DNA of 64,000 nucleotides. Origin: Sebastes aleutianus (taxonomy: Eukaryota > Chordata > Actinopteri > Perciformes > Sebastidae). The translations under genes and the position numbers were made by a program. Positions 46,801-57,100 of the stretch are shown here, piece by piece; within the stretch, counting starts at the first letter, position 1; each line of letters opens with the position of its first letter. The notes under the pieces are model-generated. The model was given only the letters and a program-made list of their open reading frames with translations, had not been told where the DNA came from and searched no databases. The DNA lies in assembly GCA_916700875.1 (NCBI GenBank), contig CAKAKS010000032.1, positions 15,925,629 to 15,989,628 on the forward strand, in the 5' to 3' direction.

Positions 46801-46801
46801 T
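40725..46801 (-). CDS. htra2: HtrA serine peptidase 2 (Omi), complete
   Basis: Mitochondrial intermembrane-space trypsin-like protease for protein quality control, and a pro-apoptotic factor when released. Eight exons on the minus strand: 46801-46353, 44916-44712, 43327-43133, 42353-42321, 41742-41634, 41526-41457, 41361-41266, 40890-40725. They sum to 1323 nt, 440 aa and TAA. The N-terminus MAATPLNRCFLSALRRQTRC is Arg-rich and Ser/Thr-rich like a mitochondrial presequence. A hydrophobic segment LKSVSVGLGLCGGVALLDCL is at about 92-111. The protease domain starts at about YNFIADVVEKSTPAVVYIEI, with catalytic His179 (TNAHVV), Asp209 (AADIAT) and Ser287 (GNSGG). The PDZ domain covers about residues 340-435 (RRYIGVMML ... 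GDVVVEINGV). Exon number matches the human gene. Start context aacATGG is good, but an out-of-frame ATG lies 10 nt upstream. Confidence 0.95.
40988..41075. repeat. Hairpin-forming inverted repeat in HTRA2 intron 7
   Basis: aacaactttattgtgagac (40988-41006) pairs with gtctcacagtaaagttgtt (41057-41075). The inner segments acgcgtttcaactt and aagtcgaaacacgt extend the stem. It resembles the palindromic end of a fish DNA transposon (gcgtttcgact motif). Confidence 0.75.
41743..42320 (-). other. HTRA2 intron 4
   Basis: 578 bp, AT-rich, with no repeat terminus or coding signal seen. It is bounded by clear GT-AG sites on the minus strand. Confidence 0.6.
42321..42353 (-). CDS. htra2: HTRA2 exon 4: 33-nt micro-exon with the catalytic serine
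   Basis: Exactly 11 codons, FGNSGGPLINL, flanked by tttgcag and gtgagt on the minus strand. It carries Ser287 of the catalytic triad and the oxyanion-hole glycine. It is phase 0 on both sides, so skipping would preserve frame while abolishing activity. Confidence 0.95.
42450..42580 (-). pseudogene. Decayed duplicate of HTRA2 exon 8
   Basis: On the minus strand this segment aligns with the last coding exon. Its acaaaatcaccgtggtggtg is followed by caaagaggacacgag, against acatcaccatggtggtgcag and agaggacacgag. Further upstream gtgaacagatcaggtgttct and ggggatgtgaaaactg match gtgaacacctcagaggag and ggagatgtcgtggtgg. Read in the original frame it has at least two stops (after ISA and after ELL). 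It lies between exons 3 and 4, so it is a non-functional copy, or at most a potential alternative terminal exon. Confidence 0.75.
42581..43132 (-). other. HTRA2 intron 3, low-complexity part
   Basis: CT/CCT-rich stretch (about 42590-42890, with repeated catcc and ctcct words), then AT-rich sequence. The open frames here are compositional artefacts. Confidence 0.6.
43750..44240. mobile_element. TTAA-flanked MITE, copy B
   Basis: It begins ttaaaggaaccgtacgtaac and ends actgtacctattaa, with TTAA at both ends. Shared interior with copy A at 3443-4273 includes cctgaaactaagaatcgttg and ctacggtggcct-like words. It is shorter than copy A (about 490 bp). It lies in HTRA2 intron 2. Confidence 0.7.
45431..46279 (+). 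mobile_element. L2-like LINE, 3' end of ORF2 and tail
   Basis: Two broken frames encode the C-terminal region of a non-LTR reverse transcriptase: ARNLGVVMDSDLSFNSHIKT, KLVHAFIFSRLDYCNGVFTG, then after a frameshift PVLRSLHWLPVSQRIDFKIL and LVYKALNGLGPKYISDLL. The 3' tail ends with acaaataaagctgccttgcc. The 5' part is missing, as is usual for truncated insertions. It lies in HTRA2 intron 1, antisense to the gene. The clade (L2/CR1 group) is assigned from memory of motif style. Confidence 0.85.
46353..46801 (-). CDS. htra2: HTRA2 exon 1: mitochondrial leader and start of protease domain
   Basis: Encodes residues 1-149 and part of 150. It contains the targeting sequence, the membrane anchor at about 92-111 and the junction region ELLLPSAQCASPYKPDSPRY, where mammalian HTRA2 is processed to expose AVPS. 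The donor reads ggcag|gtgagt on the minus strand. Confidence 0.93.
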
Positions 46802-47485
46802 GTTGCATCACTTCAGGAGTTTAAAAGACAAAACAAACACTTTAAATCCAGATATATATCTACAGTAAGAACGGTCCGTTTGGTGTTAATTATAATAGTC
46901 ACGCTGTTTACATGAATTAAAACAATACCGTACAAATAACGTCCTGTGAATTCCTCTGTTATCTACAGCTGAGAGATTAACCAGCGACAGACAGCTGGAA
47001 GAAAACAACAACCTCAACCAGGAAGCGTGACTTTGATTCGAGTCTGCGCAGTACGACTTCCTCTTCTTCTTCGGTTTTCCTTCTTCTTCCGCCGACGACT
47101 GGTCTGGAGTGTTAGAATAAAAATAAAAATAAAAATAAAAATAAAAATAAATATATGTAAAAAAAATAGCAATTTAGACACGACTTGTCATATAAGAGAA
47201 TAAAAAATGACAGAAATTTAAATGTAAACATAGCTCTTAATAAATAATAATATGGTTCATTAAAAACACGACTGTTTGTAAATTTTTAAGCGTATAAATG
47301 TAGCGGGTCGGCACACATGCGCGTTCGCATATGCGCGCTCGCGTGTGGCCGGAGCCTCGTCTCCGCTGCCTGCTCTCCTTCACTCAAACGGCGCGCGTGT
47401 CCTCGCTGTCTCGCTCCACCTCTAGACGTGAACGCGCGCTCACTACACACTGCAGAAGAGTTAGTTTAGCTCTGAGAATATCTAG

Positions 47486-47705
47486 TGAATGTAGAGTGGA
47501 CGTTTGTGCAGAAATAAATGCTGCAGCTCCTCCAGACCAACAGAGGTTTTCCGTGTCTTGTGAAGTGACGGGGCTCCTCAACGAGTTACGTTATCTGAAT
47601 GTAGAGTGGACGTTTGTGCAGAAATAAATGCTGCAGCTCCTCCAGACCAACAGAGGTTTTCCGTGTCTTGTGAAGTGACGGGGCTCCTCAACGAGTTACG
47701 TTATC
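47486..47705. repeat. Perfect 110-bp tandem duplication
   Basis: The units 47486-47595 and 47596-47705 both start tgaatgtagagtggacgttt and end acgagttacgttatc, and I could find no difference between them. Identity implies a very recent event or an assembly artefact. Confidence 0.93.
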
Positions 47706-47934
47706 TTCGTCTGGTCTGCTAACACTACTGCCAAGCAGCTGAAATATAGAGTGATATTGTGGTTTGAGCTGACGTCTGTCGCCTCACTGTTTTGAGCGAT
47801 GCTCGTGCATGTCTATGTAGAGCGAGCAAGCGCGAGCTCGACGCTGACTTTCGTTGATTTCAAGGCCACAGGTGTCGCTGTTAAGCAGCATTTCTGAATC
47901 TTACAAATAGTCCCTTTAATAATAACAAGTTTTT

Positions 47935-48260
47935 TATTTTGCAATTTAGATGTGACATATTACTGCCCTCCACAGAATAAAAAATGACATAGAAGTTTAA
48001 ATGTAAACATAGCTCATAATAAATAATAATATGGATCATTAAAAACACATAAGAAAAATACAAATACAAAGAACAGTTGAAGATACATTTTTAAGTTCAA
48101 CTGCTTTTGTTTTCGTTGAGTTTTTTGAAAATATATATTAAAATGAGGCTCAACTTCATGAGGCTTACAATTATCAGTGTCACTGTTATCTTTCAAGTTT
48201 AATGTATTTGTCTTGCTTTACTCATGGTTGTGGTGACTTGTTTGGCTTGTCAGGCTGGCT
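47935..48260. repeat. Interspersed repeat 'aataataatatggatcatta', 3 copies in window
   Basis: The segment with catagctcataataaataa and gttcaactgcttttgttttc recurs at about 56695-57163 (catagctcaaaataaataat-like, gttcaactgcttctttatcg), with a fragment at 47215-47275. All copies are non-coding. The family is unnamed by me. Confidence 0.65.
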
Positions 48261-48808
48261 TGATGTGGAATGGCTTTAATCAAAAATAAATCAACAAAAA
48301 ATAGGCCTTTACAACAATTAAAACCAAATCAAATCAAAAGAGGCAAAACTTAAATAAGTTGATCAGCAAACTTAAATTGTCTTCACGTTAAACGGTTGAG
48401 AATTGTCTTTCGTTGGCATCTTCAGCCTCTAATTTCCCACACCTGGCTCTACTGATTGGCTGGAGCACCGTGGTACTTGTAGTCCTGTACTTTTCTATGG
48501 CCTACAGGAGGCACCACTAGGTAGCAGTATTGTTTTGACTAATTACACATAAAAAAAAACACACAATACTGGCACTTTTAAATGGACAAATGTACATAGA
48601 TGGATGCATATTACAATACCTAGTATTCACATATTTAGCCAAATAGATGTATCTGGGAAATCTTAACTATCACATTCATTCTGTAATTGATACAGTAATT
48701 CTAATGGGAAAGCATCATATCCTGGGGTAGTGGGGTAATATTTTAAAAAACTTGACAGATATTTATGAGGTAAGCTCCACATTGTTTTTTCTGTTTTTTA
48801 TTGTTTTG

Positions 48809-49510
48809 TTAAAGGTCCCATATCATGCTCATTTTCAGGTTCATACTTGTATTATGTGTTTCTACTACAACATGTTTACATGCTGTAATGTTAAAAAAGC
48901 ACTTTATTTTCCTCATACTCTCAGCCTGAATATACCTGTATTTACCCTCTGTCTGAAATGCTCCGTTTTAGTGCATTTTGACGTAATTGCAACAGAATTG
49001 CGTTGCTAGACAACAGCTTGGGTCCATGTGTACTTCCTGTCAGCTGATGACATTCACATACACTGCAACCAGGAATAAACTGGGACACATTTAGAATGTT
49101 TACGTTTAAAATTGTATCAACGGTCTAAATATTGTATATTCGTGACATCACAAATGGGCAGAAATCCTGACAGCTTGTTTCAAAATGCAGAGTTTCTGAA
49201 TACGGGCTGTGTGTATTTCCCTGTGGATTGAGTGTTTCACTACTCTCACAGTATTTATATATACACTATACTCATTTTTAACAGTCTCTTCTGCACTACA
49301 TTCACTTTTTTTTAATAGTCGTGTATCACAGCTGTTACCCTGCACTATATTCAGTTTTAACAGTTTTCTTCATCTCCTTGTATTTTTATATCTGGTATAT
49401 TTTTTTGTACTTTGCACTACTAACTTTTTTACTGCCATTTTACGAACATGTTTTGCACTATGGAACTGTGATGCTGGAAACTTGAATTTCCCTCGGGATT
49501 AATAAGATTA

Positions 49511-49541
<31 letters not shown>

Positions 49542-50149
49542 AATATTGTATATCGTGACATCACGAATGGGCAGAAATCCTGACAGCTTGTTTCAAAATG
49601 CAGAGTTTCTGAATACGGGTTGTGTGTATTTCCCTGTGGATTGAGTATTTCAATACTTTCACAGTATTTATATATGCACTATACTCATTTTTAACAGTCT
49701 CTTCTGCACTACATTCACTTTTTTTAATAGTCGTGTATCACAGCTGTTACCCTGCACTATATTCAGTTTTAACAGTTTTCTTCATCTCCTTGTATTTTTA
49801 TATCTGGTATATTTTTTTGTACTTTGCACTACTAACTTTTTTACTGCCATTTTACTAACATGTTTTGCACTATGGAACTGTGATGCTGGAAACTTGAATT
49901 TCCCTCGGGATTAATAAAATTACTATCTATCTATCTATCTATCTAAATATTGTATATTCGTGACATCACGAATGGGCAGAAATCCTGACAGCTTGTTTCA
50001 AAATGCAGAGTTTCTGAATACGGGTTGTGTGTATTTCCCTGTGGATTGAGTGTTTCAATACTTTCACAGTATTTATATAGGATTTAAGCCTGCTTTATAA
50101 TAATAATAAAAAACATGAAAATCTCACTTTTTTATAATATGGGACCTTT
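48809..50149. mobile_element. TTAA-flanked element with internally amplified ~410-bp unit
   Basis: The left terminus ttaaaggtcccatatcatgc and the right terminus atatgggacctttaa are inverted repeats with TTAA at both ends. The interior holds two and a fraction tandem units starting at 49125, 49539 and 49943 (ctaaatattgtatat). Each full unit ends in tgaatttccctcgggattaa plus an (ATCT)n run, which is a retroelement-like tail. Only a short stretch separates it from the MIS18BP1 promoter. Confidence 0.8.
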
Positions 50150-50220
50150 AAACAAATGTTTCGATATTTCTCTTATTGTGAAAGGGTTTAAAACCTTGCG
50201 CGGAAATGACGTCTTTGTTT

Positions 50221-50343
50221 CGGAAGTACGTCACAGGTTTTCTAGGCGAATGAGCCAAACGCGGCGGTGATGAGAAATTTGAAATTGGCGAGCTAGCGAG
50301 CTGCTAGCTGCTAGCATCCACCTCGGACCTTTCCCATACAAAC
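50221..50343 (+). promoter_or_regulatory. mis18bp1: MIS18BP1 core promoter candidate
   Basis: Directly upstream of the start codon are cggaagt (50221-50227, an ETS core) overlapping tacgtcac (about 50227-50234, CRE/ATF-like). Further down lies tttgaa (50278-50283), a cell-cycle homology region (CHR) word, with the inverted CCAAT box attgg at 50284-50288. This arrangement fits a late cell-cycle gene. Motif function is inferred. Confidence 0.5.
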
Positions 50344-51163
50344 ATGGAGTACTATCATCACTTATTACAAGACACAAAACCTCCTTTTGAATCTCCCGCC
50401 AAGGTGTTCGCTCTGCTGAAGTCGAAAGTGAAGAAAGAAGGGACTTTTACAGCCAACGACTCTTCGTGTGACGTCACAGACAACCGTGGAGCCGTTGTTG
50501 TGTCGCCCAGGAAGAAGACAGCTCAGAGCACCTGGAGGACCGACAAGGAGAATCACAGGTCTGCTTCTCATCAGGCCTCCAATCTCTCGCCTCAGAAAAC
50601 CTTCAGGTATCCAGACATCAGCAGCAAACATGTGGAGGAAATGCCTCCTCCTCCTGTGCCAGGACATGGGTACTACACACCCAGAAAGAGAGCTTTCCTG
50701 GAGTCAACAGCTCTGTCTCATCTCTCCTCTCCCATCAACAGACCTCACATCCACACACCTCAAATCAGAGACTCTTGTGGTCGGTTCAAGGCGATCAGCA
50801 GGACTCCAGTGAAGACACAGCCAGTAGAAAATGACTTTGTAAGTGGTGTGTTTGAGGAGGGTTGTGCTCCTCAAGACAAACAGGTGTCTCACGCCTATGT
50901 GTTGTCTCCAATGAGGAAGAGGTTGAAGAAGAGTACATGGGAGATGCAGGAGTTTGACACAGTCAGCAGCAGCACAAATGAGGTCAACCATGAATCCATA
51001 GGTCAGCCACAAGAAAAGAAAAGCTCCAGTGCTTTCACTGAGGATAACATCACCTGCATGGATTCGCATTTGGGTAATGTCAGAGGATTCCCAGGTTACC
51101 TATCAGGGATGACCTTCACTCATGAACCTGTGTTTCCATCACCAAGACCCACCGCAATGAAAC
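50344..51163 (+). CDS. mis18bp1: MIS18BP1 exon 1: N-terminal regulatory region
   Basis: Residues 1-273, rich in Ser, Pro and basic residues. SPAKVFALLK (17-26) is echoed in exon 2 as SPAKIFAYMK (286-295). Full cyclin-dependent kinase consensus sites occur at S17, S54, S82, T112, T154 and S188. KEN (68-70) is a likely anaphase-promoting complex degron. In vertebrates the N-terminus binds MIS18 alpha/beta and is inhibited by CDK phosphorylation. Confidence 0.92.
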
Positions 51164-54100
51164 GTGAGATATATTATTACTGCTTTGTTTGCTAAGTGAA
51201 ACTCTTTTCCTTGTGTCACAATTTAGGGCAGGGGTCAGCAACCTTTACTATCAGAAGAGCCATTTTAGTCAAAATAATAAAAAAAATAATTCTGTCTGGA
51301 GCCGCAAAACACTTGAGTATTGTGATGAAGGTAACACAGTTTATAGTCTAAGTATATAGTATATAAGTCTAATGCAGTGAGGGCCAAAGTGCAAATGTGC
51401 AATGGATTATTAGGGCCACATTGAAGGAAAAAACATCTGAAATTTCCAGAATAAAATCACAATATTACGAGAAAAAAAGAAAATAACTCGTAAAATTACT
51501 CCTTTATAATATTGACTTTATTCTCATAATACTACGACTTTTTTCTCTTAAACTTGTGACTTTATTCTCGTAATATTATGACTTTATTCTCATAAACTTG
51601 TGACTTTATTCTCATAATACTACGACTTTTTTCTCTTAAACTTGTGACTTTATTCTCGTAATATTATGACTTTATTCTCATAAACTTGTGACTTTATTCT
51701 CATAATATTACAACTTTTTTTCTCATGAACTTTTGACTTTTTTCTCTTTATGTTATGACTTTATTCTCGAATTCTCAGATTTATTTGTTTTTCCTCAATG
51801 TGGCCCTAAAACCCCGTCGTACTGTCGTACCATAGACCTGAAACAATGATAAATAAAAATGAAAATGTAAACAATAAACAGTTATTCATTTCCATTTTTA
51901 TAAATCCACAGGGAGCCACTGGAGAGGGGCTAAAGAGCCGCATGTGGCTCCAGAGCCACAGGTTGCAGACCCCTGATTTAGGGGAAGAAATTGACTGATG
52001 CCTCTCTTTGCTGTTTTGAACAGGTTGCCATGTTGCTCTGGACAGGCTTCCTCAGAGCTCTCCAGCCAAGATCTTCGCTTACATGAAGGAGAGGGAAAGT
52101 AAAACGAAGCAGCAGGAAGTTCATAAAGTCAGCCACAGCACAAAGGATCTCTTTGATGAAGGTGAGTGTGTTATGAAGTGGAAATACTTGAATCCAGCAA
52201 AGTTTTAGCTGTGCATGAATGCAGTAGGGCTGTCTCCAATACCATTTTTTGGGCTTCGAAGCTTCGTTGAGAAATATTCGAAGTCTCGAGGAGGAGCGCG
52301 GCGCAGCAGGCTGACATGTTCTTCTGCTTGTCTCCATCTTCCCTGGGACAGTGCTGCTGCCGCACTACAGTACACACACACACACACACACACACCTCTA
52401 CACACAACAAGCAGCGACATCTGTCTGAGAATAACTAACAACAATTAATAATAAAAGTAATGAATAATGTTGTGGGATTTTTCCTTATTTTGTGGGCTAT
52501 TTGGGGATTTGTTTTACATACTTATATATAAAATATAATAAAAAAACCAAAGTATTCAAATACTGATTTGGAGGTCAATTACCATGACAATGGTCGAAGC
52601 TTCGAAGCATTCGTGTCAGCCCTAGTATGCAGGCATACTTCCTGTTTTGTTTTTTCTATTTGCATGTTGCATAGTTTTGTTCATGTTTTCACCTACTTTC
52701 TTTTCCATAGGTAATTTCCATCAGTCCAGAGACACGCCGCCTCCCTCCACAGCTCACAACATGGGTGAGATGGAGGACATTGCTTGTAGAAGTTTGGTTC
52801 CTGTCGACCGGTCCAGAGTAGAGTCAGCTGAATCCAGCCAATCAGACACATATCCCTCTGAGGATGTCCCGAGCCCTGCTCTGTCACCACAACCTGTGTT
52901 GCTCGAAGACTCGCTTATACTCAAAACACCACGGATCTCCATACCGAAAAAACAAGAGGCTGTGTTCAAGCGAAATAAATTGCCCACGAGCACAAAATTC
53001 CCATATGTGAGTAGAAACTAATACCTCTTAAATGTAAGTCTTTGATAAAAAGGGGTGATATTAGGGATAGGTCTGTCCCGAATACCATTTTTTGGGCTTC
53101 GAAGCGTGGCAGGCTGACCTGTTCTTCAGCCTGTCTGTCTCCATCTCCCCGTTTCAGTGCCTTAGACAGCGCCGCTGACGCACTACTGTACACACACACA
53201 CCTCTACATATAACAAACAGCTATATCCGCCTGAGAATAACTAATAATAATTAATCACTTTATGGAATTATTACTTATTTCATGGGCTATTTTGGGATTT
53301 ATACATGATTGTTATATACTTTATATATATTAATATATATATTTATATAAAGGAATAAAAAAAACGAAGCATCGAATAGTGATTTGGAGGTCAAATACCA
53401 TGACAACATGACAGCATTTGGGTCAGCCCTTATTAGGACTGAATATGCAAAATCAGACAACTGATCATTTCAAGGTTTGGATTTGCAGGCACATTTTTAG
53501 ATCAAATGGGAAACTGAAGTCAATTATAGTTTGTCTTCTTTTGATAATTTTGTCTATTGTTCCTAATTGGGCCTGTGTTTTCCTCTTCGGCAGGAGAGTA
53601 CGATTTATCTCAAAAAGTGGTTCCTGAGGAAGAATAACAGGGGCCTGTTTGTGGATGGAATCCACAGGTAAGTGTTTCTTGAGAGATCATGATTTAAAAA
53701 AAACAACTTTGCAGTCAAAGTTTATTATAACTAATTTTCAGATTGCTTACTCAGCTCCTGTCTTATGAGACAGACGTGTTTATGCTTTTGATTTTGGATC
53801 TCTTAAGCTTTTTGTGTGGTTTAATGTGAACACTGTGATTTTTTTTTTCTTATCTTTTCCAACCAGGGATGACAACATACCGTGGAACAGTAACATCATT
53901 GTGGAGAGGGTTTCTAATTCTGTGGTGAAGACCGTCTCCGGCAGCGTTTACATCTTGATTGGCAAGATGAACATGACTGAATCTGGTAAGCCAGATTCTC
54001 TGTGGGTGGAAATTTTCCACTGAGAATGTTTCATTTTTGCAGAAAGAATTATGCATAAAAAAATAAAGAAAGCTTGCAAATAAACTTATGTTAACTTGAA

Positions 54101-57100
54101 TATTGCATGGATTAATACTCATGTGTCTCACTTTTTGCCTGCAGAATTACCCAAATGGCTTTTGAAGATGTTTGCTCATGGTTTTCCTCGAGACTGGAAG
54201 GCACTTTATGAGAGGCTCCTGTCAAGACAGTAAGAATATTTAGTTCTTTTCCGTTTATGCTGGTACAGATACAAGATTGTTTTGTTTTGCTGGGGATGTT
54301 GAATAATTTAAGCATGAGATGAAATTACCATTTAGCGGTTAAAAATCATATTCACAAATGGTTAGTGGTTAAAATTCAGTTATTTTGAAGAGCTGTCTTC
54401 TGTTTTATTGCAGAGAAACAGAGAGAAACAACAAGGGGAGAAGTTTGGAGGCATCCTCCATGATTCGTTCTGTGAAGCCACGTAAGAAGACACGTAAGTG
54501 CTAGATACAGTATATACTTTATCTAAGTATTCTCCAGTTCTAGTTATTCTCTGCTTTCTATTTGGTACGTCAGTTTGAAAGGATGTACAGCAGCCGATGA
54601 GTCTATTTATATGAATTGGATGTAACAAGAGTCTACAGCCTTTGCTAGCGGCTCTGTGAGGCTGAACGCAGGCAAGGTGATGCTTTTGAGCTAAATGCTA
54701 ATGTCCTGCTTACATTTACTAACACTAAACACAAAATATAGCTGAAGTTGATGTCATCAGTTTTTGAAGATATTTGGTCATTAAGTTTTGGACTCATTGA
54801 AATCTTGACCTGATGATGGCGCTAGACATAAAGTCAGGGGATCACCAAAGTTATTAAGATTCATCCTCTGGGGATTATAAATGTGTGTACTAAATTTCAT
54901 GGCTCCATCCAACAGTTTTTTAGTTATTTCAGTGTGGACCAAAGAGGTGCTGATCCCACAGATCAACATTGCCATCCCTAGAGCCACTAGCATGGCTAAA
55001 AATGTAATCTGATATTTGTATCCCCACATTGACCGTATCAATAGTGCATTGATTAATTTATGTTTTCAAATCCATGGCAGTTGTACTAAAGGACTTTTGT
55101 GTTACCTTGCACACTTCTTTTCTCCTCTTCTCCAGCTGCTTCCTGTCCTCCTGCCTCCTTGTCTCGTTTAAACGTGTCCCGAAGTGGTCGCGTGATCAAG
55201 CCACCTCTGGAGTACTGGAGAGGAGGGAGAGTCATTCTGGATGCACAAATGAATGTTACAATCCATGAATGTTACGATACCTCCATCTACACCCCCGTAA
55301 GCACCACATGCTCATGAGTTACATCATAATCCAGAATATTTGTTTGACTGTGTACAAACAACTGATATTTCTGATCAATGTCACCATGTTCTATATCTCA
55401 CTGAAGGTCACTAGGAAGGCGTCACAGAAACCTGCCCGTGTGTTCCTGCCCTGCAGTGAAGGTAAAGATAACTTAGCTGTTTTAGTATTGTGAGATAAGT
55501 TATGAGTTGATTACAGACAAACGGTCTTCTGTGTTTCCAGGCCGTAAGCAAAGTGAATCAGCCAGCAACGAAGAGGCATCAGTACCACTGAGGAGGGTTA
55601 AGGCTCCACTTCGCAAACGGAACAGTGCTGAGCCAGAAGAGAAGCCCCATTATTCACCTGAACCTTCTGTGGAGACACTTGGCAGCCCTGAAGAGTGGTC
55701 TGACAGACCAACAAGGTCCAGCCGAAGGCGTCCAGCTGCAGAGAGAGCATTGTATGTGGACACTGTCCCTCAAATGCAAAGTGAACCTGAAAAGTCTTCA
55801 ACACGGTGGCCCAAAAGACAGACACATAACACCGCAAGGCCTTCAGTGAGAGTCTTGGATAGCAAACGGGCTGTCCCAGCATCAGCATCATCATCAGATG
55901 ATGAGGTCATTGGGAGAAAGAAGCCGGGGAAAGAAATGCACAGGAAGAGAAGCGGGAGAGTTCTTGACGAGTCACAGCCCAGCTACATGTTTCCATCAAG
56001 TGAGTATGATAAAATGCATTAAAAATGCATGATATTCAAAGTGGCCGACTTCCGGGTAGGCGGAGCTAATGAAATCCAATACAAAATATGTCTAAAATGA
56101 TGATAGCAATGTAGGTACCAAATTTCGTGAATATCCAGTATACCAAGGGCGTCAAAGATGTGTTCAAAGGCTAAAAGTAATTCGGGAGCGCTTTAGAGCC
56201 GACATGCCACACCCAAACCCGATTGCAACATCAACTCTAAATAATTAATAGTCTGAACATGGGTGCAAAGTTTGGTGAGGTTTTGTGCATCCTAAGGTCC
56301 TTTAACACAGGTTGGTAAAATGAAAATTAATGCACAAAATCCCAAATGTCTGACTTCCTGTCTGGTGAAAAAAATTCTAATTATTTTTATATGTACTTAT
56401 AGATGAGAACAACGATCCACCAAATTTCATGAACATCAAAGGAACTTTTCCACAACTCTGGCTTGCACTTTTGGGCGCTGTGGAGCCCGCTGGCCACGCC
56501 TGAGCCCAATCACTGCAGAACTATGCAATTTTCATTAGTTCTGAAGCGGTTGCTAATTTTCGTGCATCTAAAGCCCCTCAACATTACAATTCCACAGCAT
56601 AAAAATAATCTTTACAAAAACAATAGTTTCCTTGCACTTTGTGTCAGGGACACCGTTGGGCCCCCTGGCACTTTCCTGCTCGGGCCCCAAAAATTTAAAA
56701 ATAGCTCAAAATAAATAATAATACGGTTAATTAAAAATACATAAAAGGACAGTTGAGGGTAAAACATATTTGAAAGTTCAACTGCTTCTTTATCGTTGAG
56801 TTTCTTTAATATATTAAAACGAGACTCAACTTTAGTAAATTTGCTATTGTGAATGTGGAATTTAGTCGCAATTATTATGAAGTTAATAACGCAGTAGTGG
56901 TTAGACCTATTCATGGCTCAGACATGGAAATCAAATATTCATAATCAGACCAAAAATAATGTACATGAGGGGATTTCCAAATTAAGTGAAAATCACGTGG
57001 TGCGCTCAAACTATAAAAGGAAGCTATAATTAGCATCAGTGTCTGTGTCGCAGCCTCCTTCTAATTCTAAAATGCACTTTAGACGCCTTGTAGATATAGA

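Larger units (their letters stand above)
46802..50277. other. HTRA2-MIS18BP1 head-to-head intergenic region
   Basis: It begins with the HTRA2 5' region. It contains an (AAAAT)n run at 47115-47155, a repeat family copy at about 47155-47290 and again at 47935-48260, and a CpG-rich block 47300-47880 with a perfect 110-bp duplication. The TTAA-flanked element at 48809-50149 follows. No additional gene is supported. CT-rich plus-strand sequence at 47060-47100 (cttcttcttcggttttcctt) may be part of the HTRA2 promoter. Confidence 0.65.

Noticed and set aside
52171..52448. Cys/Val-rich frames in MIS18BP1 intron 2
   Set aside because: They cross a CA microsatellite inside a MITE and overlap on both strands.
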